A DNA stretch of 5,803 nt, from NCBI GenBank assembly GCA_035295985.1, contig DATHBT010000308.1, forward strand, positions 1 through 5,803, given 5' to 3'. Of this stretch, positions 1-5,272 are shown in pieces; within the stretch, counting starts at the first letter, position 1, and the number at the start of each line of letters is the position of its first letter. A program made the translations under genes and the position numbers. Under the pieces are notes generated by a model. It had not been told where the DNA came from. It did not search any database and worked only from the letters and a program-made list of their open reading frames with translations. The DNA comes from JAIVGV01 sp035295985. GTDB lineage: Bacteria; Acidobacteriota; Blastocatellia; Pyrinomonadales; Pyrinomonadaceae.

Positions 1-2507
1 TCCTCGCCGTCCACCGATTCTGCCTCCGCGACGAGCCACGCGCGCGGCAGGGCGCGCCGGTTGCGCAGGACGAGAAGGTCGTCGCCCGAATGCTCGACGC
101 GCCAGCGCGCGGAGTCGAGGGAGAAAATCTCCGGGTCGTTCCTGAAAGGGCGCGAGCGGCCCGTGGCGGAGTCGTAGAGCGTCGCCTTGTTAAGGCCGAT
201 TGATGACACAGCCGTGACGTTCGACAACTCCACGCGGACGACATCTGAGAGCGCGCCGAGCGGGACGCGCGCGAGGTAGCGGTGCGCGTCGAAGTCGCCG
301 CCCGGGGCCTGCGCGGAGTCGAAGACGGGGGCGAGCGCGTGTTTGATCGCGGCCCGCACGTCGGCGCGCTCGTGCGCCCACTCGGCCGTGTCGATCCCGG
401 CCCGCAGCTCGCGCCCGACGACCCGGCCGTCCGCCGTGTGGACGCGCACGCGCGCGACCGCCGCGCCCTGTTCAAGCCCGGACGCGTGGGCGAGGACGGT
501 GACGAGCGCGAGCGTGTCACCGGCTGCGTTGAGCGTGACGAGGGTGGCGGTCTCGCCGGGTTTGATCTCGGTCGCGAAGTCGGTCTCGTCGAAGCCGATG
601 CCGTGGCGCTCGACGAGGCGCGTGGGCGTGCGCGACAGATCCGCGAAGGTGACGAGGAAGGTGGTGTTGAGCAGGTCGAGGACGTGCGAGTTGGGCGAGA
701 GCAGGGTCGCGTCGCGCGGAAGGCCGGGGCGCGGGTTGACGCTATCGACGCCCACGTTGCCGAGCGCGCGGCTGAATCGTTGCAGCATGAAAGGCTCGTA
801 GCCGGCGACGTTGTGCAGGCCGTGGAGCATCGAGAGGTTCTGCGGGTCGAGCGCGTCCTGCCGTTCGGGGAAGAGGTTGACGCGCGTATAGACGCGGTGC
901 TGGGCGGGGTCGGGGCTGGCGAGGAGGCGTGTCGCGGCGGAGGGCCGCGCGATCTGTTCGGCCGACTTGGCGAAGGGGAACCACCAGAAGGTCTTGAGGA
1001 AGTAAGGCTCGGCGGCGCACGAGAGCAGGACGACCGAGCCGAGCAGCGCGGCGCGCAGTCTCCCGTGCGCGAGCCGCGCCCCGAGCCAGAAGCTCAGGCC
1101 GAGGGCCGCCGTGAAGACCAGCTTGAGCAGCAGGTAGTTCGACTGCGCCAGCCCGCTGTAAAGAAAAGAGGGAGCGGGCGGCGGATCGCCTATGGCCCGC
1201 CGCCAGACGACGAAGACGGCGAGCGCAGCGGCCAGCGCCAGCAGCGGCGGCACGAGTGAGCGCACGCGCGACGCGGACGCGGAATTCCCGGCGCGTGCGC
1301 GCGCTGCCAGCGCGTCCCAGCCGTAAGCGGCGAGGGCGGAGAGGGCGAACGACCACTCGAAGGCGTGGCGCGAGGGGACGCGGAAGCGGTTGACGAGGGG
1401 TACGTGATAGACGAGCCGGTAGAGCGGCGTGTTCTCGCCGAGCATCAGCGCCCACGCCAGCGCGGCGACCGCGAGCCAGAAGAGGAGGCGGAGGTCGCGT
1501 CGCCCGCCGCTGCGCCGCCGTAGCCCCGCCCACGCGCCCGCCGCCGCGAGGCATACGGCAAGCGGGGCGACGTAGGCCGTCACGTCTATAACCTCGTGGC
1601 TGTAAAAGGGCGCGAGGAAGGAGCGCAGTTCGAGGCGCGGCGTGAAAGAGCCTTCGACGAATGTCTCGTAGCTCAAGGCGTGGCGCACGCTCCGCCGCGC
1701 GGCGCGCAAGGTCTCAAGAATCTGGAAGGCCGCCACGCCCGCCGCGAGCAGCATCCCGGCCGCGGTCGCGGCGAGCGGACGCCAGCGACGAAATGATCGC
1801 AGCGGCGCAACCTCGTCGCCGTCCTTCTGGCCGGCAGTCTGCGGCGCAGGCGGGACGAGCGAGACGAAGGCCGCGTAGGCGAGCGCGAGCGCGCCGACGT
1901 AAACGAAGCCCTGCCCGATCCCGGTCAACACGGACATCGAGTAGGCGGCTGCCGCGCCGAGCACGCAGCGCGCGAAGCTGCGCGTGCGCGCTCGCTCCGC
2001 GGCGACGAGGATGAGCGGCAGCCACATCAGCGCGTTCGTCATCATCCCGTTCGCCGTGTACTTGCTGAACATCATCCCGCCGTAAGCGAACGAGAGTGCG
2101 GCGAGCAGCGAGGCGAGCGGCGTGCGGCCTAGCTGGCGGCAGTAGGCGTAGGCGAATGCGGGCGCGAGCAGGTAGGGGGCGAGGACGTAAACCTGCTCGG
2201 CCCAGCGGCCGGGCAGGAAGGCGTAGCCCCAGGTGAGCGGGTAGCCCGCGCCGATCTGCGCCATCGAGAGCAGCGGGTAGCCGGCGAGGATGTGCGGCGT
2301 CCAGAGCGGCGGCGCGCCGTCGTAGATCATCCGCCAGACTTCGGTGCGCAGCGGGAGCGAGTAGGAGTAGGAGTCCGCGAGCAGCAGGAAGCGGCCGGCG
2401 AAGAGCGCGGGCCAGAACATGAGGACGAAGAGGGCGGCGACGGCCGCGAGCGCCGCCACATCAGCGCCCCGCGCCAAGAGCGACCCGCGCCAACGTGCCA
2501 GCTTCAT
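1..2507 (-). CDS. YfhO-like polytopic membrane protein (GT-C-type glycosyltransferase-like), C-terminus off the left edge
   Basis: The frame is open for 835 codons from ATG 2507-2505 to the window edge with no stop. That ATG is the first start codon after the in-frame stop at 2592-2594. The N-terminal half has about a dozen hydrophobic segments (first at about residues 14-36). After segment 1 comes a loop with Asp45, then PLWTP (67-71), GYPLL (76-80) and a Q-G-YPL pattern (84-91), as in YfhO/GT-C proteins, where a loop-1 acidic residue is usually functional. Further family-like signatures are GENTPLY, then FRVPSRH (375-381), and NLSMLHGLHNVAGYEPF (557-573) in the mostly soluble C-terminal part. 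LPRAWLV (820-826) near the edge resembles the family's late region, so I infer only a modest part is missing. In Bacillus, YfhO is linked to glycosylation of lipoteichoic acid; the substrate here is unknown. The gene diverges from radA and no partner gene is visible. Family assignment is fairly sure, function is not. Confidence 0.85.
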   Translation of the reverse strand, partial: MKLARWRGSLLARGADVAALAAVAALFVLMFWPALFAGRFLLLADSYSYSLPLRTEVWRMIYDGAPPLWTPHILAGYPLLSMAQIGAGYPLTWGYAFLPGRWAEQVYVLAPYLLAPAFAYAYCRQLGRTPLASLLAALSFAYGGMMFSKYTANGMMTNALMWLPLILVAAERARTRSFARCVLGAAAAYSMSVLTGIGQGFVYVGALALAYAAFVSLVPPAPQTAGQKDGDEVAPLRSFRRWRPLAATAAGMLLAAGVAAFQILETLRAARRSVRHALSYETFVEGSFTPRLELRSFLAPFYSHEVIDVTAYVAPLAVCLAAAGAWAGLRRRSGGRRDLRLLFWLAVAALAWALMLGENTPLYRLVYHVPLVNRFRVPSRHAFEWSFALSALAAYGWDALAARARAGNSASASRVRSLVPPLLALAAALAVFVVWRRAIGDPPPAPSFLYSGLAQSNYLLLKLVFTAALGLSFWLGARLAHGRLRAALLGSVVLLSCAAEPYFLKTFWWFPFAKSAEQIARPSAATRLLASPDPAQHRVYTRVNLFPERQDALDPQNLSMLHGLHNVAGYEPFMLQRFSRALGNVGVDSVNPRPGLPRDATLLSPNSHVLDLLNTTFLVTFADLSRTPTRLVERHGIGFDETDFATEIKPGETATLVTLNAAGDTLALVTVLAHASGLEQGAAVARVRVHTADGRVVGRELRAGIDTAEWAHERADVRAAIKHALAPVFDSAQAPGGDFDAHRYLARVPLGALSDVVRVELSNVTAVSSIGLNKATLYDSATGRSRPFRNDPEIFSLDSARWRVEHSGDDLLVLRNRRALPRAWLVAEAESVDGE

Positions 2508-2552
2508 CTTCGTGCTCTTAATCCCCGCGATAACGGCTTCGGAAGGCGAGAC

Positions 2553-2581
2553 AGGATAATCAATCGGGGGGCTTTCCTCAA
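2553..2581 (-). promoter_or_regulatory. Candidate sigma70-type promoter of the YfhO-like gene
   Basis: Read on the minus strand, TTGAGG (2581-2576) and TATCCT (2558-2553) are separated by exactly 17 bases, matching TTGACA and TATAAT at four positions each. Transcription would begin near 2546, giving a leader of roughly 40 bases before the ATG at 2507. No strong Shine-Dalgarno sequence is visible before that ATG. The -35 box lies two bases from the left arm of the neighbouring heptamer repeat. This is a pattern match only, and chance matches are common. Confidence 0.35.
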
Positions 2582-2583
2582 AC

Positions 2584-2731
2584 GGCAGTGGTCACTGGTC
2601 GGTGGCAGTGGACAGTAAAAGGCTGCCATTCGCCCGCGGTCAGTTGCCCGGCCGCACAGGTTTTCGGGGCAGGTCACAGGCGTCGAGTTGACGCGGCACA
2701 AACAACTGACCGCCGACCACCGGCCACTGCC
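2584..2731. repeat. Intergenic element with inverted heptameric arms (CAGTGGT-type)
   Basis: The left arm (2584-2616) reads as heptamers CAGTGGT, CACTGGT, a 6-base CGGTGG, CAGTGGA and CAGT. The right arm (2704-2731), read on the opposite strand, gives CAGTGGC, CGGTGGT, CGGCGGT and CAGTT. The arms are therefore degenerate tandem 7-mers in inverted orientation, 87 bases apart. Inside the spacer, GCGGTCAGTTG (2636-2646) is a perfect 11-base inverted match to 2703-2713, so a hairpin with a 56-base loop is possible. The element fills the space between the two predicted divergent promoters. Heptameric short tandem repeats are known from filamentous cyanobacteria (STRR sequences), but I do not recognise this as a named family. 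It could be a REP/MITE-like element, a boundary structure or slippage-generated sequence. Confidence 0.6.
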
Positions 2732-2737
2732 TAAAGG

Positions 2738-2766
2738 CTGAGAAAGGGCGTGGGAACTGTTAAAAT
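2738..2766 (+). promoter_or_regulatory. Candidate radA promoter
   Basis: CTGAGA (2738-2743) and TAAAAT (2761-2766) are separated by 17 bases and match TTGACA at four positions and TATAAT at five. Transcription would start near 2773, leaving a leader of about 70 bases before the TTG start. The -10 lies within TAAAATCGCTGT, which recurs with one change before the PIN/TRAM gene at 5257-5268. The box pair starts six bases after the right arm of the heptamer element. Confidence 0.45.
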
Positions 2767-2785
2767 CGCTGTGAATATTCTGTCG

Positions 2786-2820
2786 GAGGGCGGCGGCGCG
2801 GGGTTATTTCTGTCGCCCTC
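2786..2820 (+). other. Stem-loop in the radA leader
   Basis: GAGGGCG (2786-2792) pairs perfectly with CGCCCTC (2814-2820). Pairing can extend inward by four more pairs, two of them G-U, giving an 11-pair stem with a 13-base loop. It sits between the predicted start of transcription and the ribosome binding site at 2831, so it could affect translation or mRNA stability. In GC-rich DNA such pairing also arises by chance. No U-tract follows, so it is not a standard terminator. Confidence 0.35.
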
Positions 2821-2830
2821 GCGGCGGTTC

Positions 2831-2841
2831 AGGGAGGGGAG
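2831..2841 (+). promoter_or_regulatory. Ribosome binding site supporting the radA TTG start
   Basis: The purine run AGGGAGGGGAG directly precedes TTG 2842-2844, with AGGGAGG placed 4 bases from it. This supports a TTG start. The first in-frame ATG is about 137 codons later and would remove the zinc finger and the Walker A motif, so it cannot be the true start. Confidence 0.7.
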
Positions 2842-4221
2842 TTGGCGAAAGCACCGACAACGGTTTACGTCTGCCAGAGCTGCGGCGGGCAGTCGCGCAA
2901 GTGGCAGGGCAAGTGCCCGGAGTGCGGCGAGTGGAACACGCTCGCGGAGGAGCGCGTGCGCGCGGCGTCGAAGGGGGAGGCGGGCGGGCGCGGCGGCCGT
3001 CTCAGCTTCCGCGACGCGAAGCCCGTCGCCTTCTCGGAGATCGAGTCGCAGGACGACGCGCGCGTGCCGTCGGGCATCACCGAGTTCGACCGCGTGCTCG
3101 GCGGCGGCATCGTGCCCGGAAGCCTCGTGCTCATCGGCGGCGATCCGGGCATCGGCAAATCTACCCTGCTGCTCGAAGTCGCAGACAAGCTGAGCGCGCA
3201 GGGCCAGAAGGTTCTGTACGTGTCGGGCGAGGAGTCGGAGCGGCAGATCAAGATGCGTGGCGAGCGGCTGGGCCTGCCGGCGGAGAACGTGTACCTGCTG
3301 CCGGAGACGAACCTTGAGGCTATCCTCGACGAGATCGAACGGAGCGCGCCGGGCGCGGTGATCGTCGATTCGGTGCAGACGGTCTTCTCGTCGAAGGTCG
3401 AGAGCGCGCCGGGTTCGGTGTCGCAGGTGAGGGAAGTCGCCGGCCAGTTCATGCTGCTCGCGAAGGGGCGCACCGTCCCCGTCTTCCTCATCGGCCACGT
3501 GACGAAGGATGGGGCGATTGCGGGGCCGAAGGCGTTGGAGCACATCGTCGATACGGTGCTCTACTTCGAGGGCGAGCGCCACCACAACCACCGCATCATC
3601 CGCGCGACGAAGAACCGCTTCGGCGCGGCCAACGAGCTGGGCGTCTTCGAGATGACGGGCGCAGGGTTAGTGCCCGTGCCGAACCCTTCGGAGATGTTCC
3701 TGAAGGAGCGGCCCGAGAACGCCGCCGGCTCGGCCGTGATGGTCTGCATGGAGGGCACGCGGCCCGTGCTCGTCGAGGCGCAGGCGCTCGTCTCAAGCTC
3801 TCAGTTCAACTACCCGCTGCGGAAGGCCCAGGGGTTCGCCGAAGGGAGGCTCGCGCTCCTGATCGCCGTGCTAGAGAAGCGCGTCAGCGGCTACCACTTG
3901 AAGACGGAGGACGTGTTCATCAACGTCGCGGGCGGACTTGAGATCGACGAGCCGGCGGCCGACCTCGGCGTCGTCGCGGCCATAGCGTCGGGCTTCAGGA
4001 ACAAACCCCTCGACCCGCACACGGCCGTCTTCGGCGAGGTGGGGCTGGCGGGCGAGGTGCGCGGCGCGACGCAGGCGCAGGCGCGCGCGCGCGAGGCACA
4101 GGCGCTCGGTTTCAAGAAGCTGATCATGCCGGCGTCGAACGCCGAAGGGTTGCAGCGCCTGCTGGGCCTGCGCGTCGTCGGCGTGCGCTCGGTCGCGGAG
4201 GCGCTGGAAGAGCTGTTCTGA
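2842..4221 (+). CDS. radA: DNA repair protein RadA (Sms), branch-migration helicase
   Basis: This 459-residue protein has the usual length and complete domain order of RadA/Sms. An N-terminal four-cysteine zinc finger uses Cys11, Cys14, Cys25 and Cys28. The RecA-like ATPase has Walker A GDPGIGKST (100-108), a Walker B strand AVIVDS ending near Asp176, and the RadA-specific KNRFG motif (257-261). The C-terminal Lon-like domain (about 355-459) carries EPAADL where active Lon proteases hold the catalytic serine segment, so it is structural and not proteolytic. RadA is a hexameric DnaB-like motor that loads on D-loops through RecA and drives branch migration during recombinational repair. One local oddity is QGFAEGRLALL near 330-340, where many homologues have a GxDxNR sequence. 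Translation starts at TTG behind a strong Shine-Dalgarno. The SDR gene follows after 63 bases without an evident terminator, so the two are probably co-transcribed. Confidence 0.97.
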   Translation: MAKAPTTVYVCQSCGGQSRKWQGKCPECGEWNTLAEERVRAASKGEAGGRGGRLSFRDAKPVAFSEIESQDDARVPSGITEFDRVLGGGIVPGSLVLIGGDPGIGKSTLLLEVADKLSAQGQKVLYVSGEESERQIKMRGERLGLPAENVYLLPETNLEAILDEIERSAPGAVIVDSVQTVFSSKVESAPGSVSQVREVAGQFMLLAKGRTVPVFLIGHVTKDGAIAGPKALEHIVDTVLYFEGERHHNHRIIRATKNRFGAANELGVFEMTGAGLVPVPNPSEMFLKERPENAAGSAVMVCMEGTRPVLVEAQALVSSSQFNYPLRKAQGFAEGRLALLIAVLEKRVSGYHLKTEDVFINVAGGLEIDEPAADLGVVAAIASGFRNKPLDPHTAVFGEVGLAGEVRGATQAQARAREAQALGFKKLIMPASNAEGLQRLLGLRVVGVRSVAEALEELF

Positions 4222-4273
4222 GAGCGCTGACGCCGTCCCCTCGTCGTGCGTTTGCCGTTAGTTGCTGTCGCTG

Positions 4274-4280
4274 AAGGTGG
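4274..4280 (+). promoter_or_regulatory. Ribosome binding site that decides the SDR start
   Basis: AAGGTGG matches the consensus AAGGAGG at six of seven bases and lies four bases before ATG 4285-4287. An in-frame GTG at 4246 would add 13 residues but has no Shine-Dalgarno, and the added residues do not resemble an SDR N-terminus. The ATG is therefore preferred. Confidence 0.65.
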
Positions 4281-4284
4281 ATTA

Positions 4285-5073
4285 ATGCCGGGTCAGAGTT
4301 TCCGCGGGTTCGCGGAGAAGGTGGCGGTCGTGACGGGCGGCGGGCGCGGCGTGGGCCGCGCCGTCGCGCTGTCGCTCGCGCTCGAAGGGGCTTACGTCAT
4401 CGTGGCCTACGCGCCGGGCGACGCGGGGGGCGCGAATGTTTCGGCGGAGCTTCGCGACGTGGGGACGCTTGCGCACGCCGTCGAGACCGACGTGTCGGGC
4501 GAAGACGACGTGAAGAAATTGTTCGACACGGTCGGCGAGACTTACGGGCGACTCGATCTGCTCGTCAACGCCGCGAGCCTCTGCCGCGCGAAGCCGCTCG
4601 CGGAACTGACCGCGGCGGACTGGGACAGGGCCGTCGGGGTCTCGCTCAAGGGCGCGTTCCTCGCCGCGCGCGCGGCGCTCCCGCTGATGCGCGGGCGGCC
4701 AGGCGCGGCCATCGTCAACGTCTGCTCGGAAGTCGGCCTGACGGGCCGCGGCGGCGGCGCGGCCTACGTCTCCGCGGAGGCCGGCGTCGTCGGACTGACT
4801 AAGGCGCTCGCGCGCGAGCTAGCGCCGCGCGTGCGCGTCAACTGCGTGGCCGTCGGCGGGGCCGCCGCGCTCGAAGACGTGGGCGGACGGAACAGCGTGA
4901 CCGCGGTCGAAGGGGACGAGCGCAGCGTCACCGCCGTTAAAGACTTCACGGCCGACACTCTCCTCGGCCGTCCGCCCGCGGCCGACGAAGCCGCGCGCGC
5001 CTGCCTCTACCTGCTCTCGCCTGACGCGCGCTCGATCACCGGCGAGACGCTGGTCGTCGGCGGCAGCCGTTAG
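4285..5073 (+). CDS. SDR-family protein, FabG-like fold, with a degenerate active site
   Basis: The 262-residue product has a classical SDR layout: cofactor motif TGGGRGVG (17-24), a DLLVNAAS segment (91-98) in place of the usual NNAG, strand IVNVCS with Ser148, then Tyr161, and a C-terminal ITGETLVVGG (251-260). Canonical members are NAD(P)H-dependent oxidoreductases with an Asn-Ser-Tyr-Lys tetrad. Here Ser148 and Tyr161 keep the FabG spacing of 13 residues, but the YxxxK lysine is Glu165 (codon GAG) and the Asn position, 28 residues before Ser148, is Ser120. The usual APG after the core is AVG (189-191). The region around 203-219 holds two SVTAV copies and resembles no SDR loop I know. It may bind a nucleotide without classical catalysis, or be an early-decaying gene, though the frame is intact. 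It lies 63 bases after radA and its stop codon lies in a heptamer repeat. The substrate is unknown. Confidence 0.88.
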   Translation: MPGQSFRGFAEKVAVVTGGGRGVGRAVALSLALEGAYVIVAYAPGDAGGANVSAELRDVGTLAHAVETDVSGEDDVKKLFDTVGETYGRLDLLVNAASLCRAKPLAELTAADWDRAVGVSLKGAFLAARAALPLMRGRPGAAIVNVCSEVGLTGRGGGAAYVSAEAGVVGLTKALARELAPRVRVNCVAVGGAAALEDVGGRNSVTAVEGDERSVTAVKDFTADTLLGRPPAADEAARACLYLLSPDARSITGETLVVGGSR

Positions 5074-5224
5074 CTGCTAGCTGTTAGCTATTAGCTGTTA
5101 GCTATTAGCTCACGGCATCCGCCGCATCGAGCGCGGCAGGTTTTGTTCGTCAATTTATCATTCAAGTAATTTCGGCGATCAGTTCTTGGTTTGGCTAACC
5201 GCTAACCGCTAATAGCTAACAGCT
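5069..5224. repeat. Intergenic element with inverted heptameric arms (GTTAGCT-type)
   Basis: The left arm (5069-5110) is six uninterrupted heptamers of the form RYTAGCT: GTTAGCT, GCTAGCT, GTTAGCT, ATTAGCT, GTTAGCT, ATTAGCT. The right arm (5194-5224) is GCTAACC twice, GCTAATA, GCTAACA, GCT. Read on the opposite strand, it matches 5079-5109 at 28 of 31 positions, the first 17 being perfect. The 84-base spacer is AT-richer than its surroundings towards its right half (about 5140-5195). The TAG stop of the SDR gene (5071-5073) is part of the first heptamer. The arms could form a long hairpin in RNA or a cruciform in DNA. No long U-tract follows either arm, so this is not a textbook intrinsic terminator, although it may still end or stabilise transcripts. 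Confidence 0.8.
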
Positions 5225-5232
5225 CTCTTCCC

Positions 5233-5262
5233 GTGACGCGCGCGTTTGGGGCGTGATAGAAT
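5233..5262 (+). promoter_or_regulatory. Candidate promoter of the PIN/TRAM gene, short or absent leader
   Basis: GTGACG (5233-5238) and TAGAAT (5257-5262) are 18 bases apart, matching TTGACA at four positions and TATAAT at five. Transcription would start near 5269-5270, only a few bases before ATG 5273. No Shine-Dalgarno is seen in the bases before that ATG, which agrees with a leaderless or nearly leaderless message. The -10 lies in TAGAATCGCTGT, almost identical to the motif before radA. Confidence 0.45.
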
Positions 5263-5272
5263 CGCTGTCGCC

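Noticed and set aside
282..1259. Long plus-strand open frame of 325 codons opposite the YfhO-like gene
   Set aside because: Its product is a low-complexity Arg/Glu/Gly-rich sequence with no recognisable domain, typical of the antisense frame of a GC-rich gene. The minus-strand frame has clear membrane segments and family motifs.
742..1554. Minus-strand 270-codon frame overlapping the YfhO-like gene in another frame
   Set aside because: The product is Arg/Ala/Pro-rich without domain features. The overlapping frame, continuous from 2507 to the window edge, is the convincing gene.
2292..2618. Plus-strand 108-codon frame running into the intergenic repeat
   Set aside because: Most of it is antisense to the N-terminal region of the YfhO-like gene, and its tail is simply unselected intergenic sequence.
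2504..2701. Small minus-strand frame (65 codons) within the intergenic region
   Set aside because: It spans the heptamer repeat and the predicted minus-strand promoter, lacks a ribosome binding site and a recognisable domain, and overlaps the start of the YfhO-like gene.
2731..3591. Minus-strand 286-codon frame opposite the first half of radA
   Set aside because: It mirrors the strongly supported radA coding frame and its product is low complexity, so it is an antisense shadow.
4246..4284. GTG at 4246 as the SDR start, adding 13 residues
   Set aside because: There is no Shine-Dalgarno before it, while ATG 4285 has AAGGTGG at a workable distance and gives an SDR N-terminus of normal length.
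5069..5224. CRISPR array
   Set aside because: The repeated unit is only 7 bases in direct tandem with no spacers between copies, and the two arms are inverted.
5194..5232. Canonical rho-independent terminator after the SDR gene
   Set aside because: The stem is possible but the loop is over 80 bases and only CTCTTCCC follows, with no T-run. A terminating role is possible but not shown.
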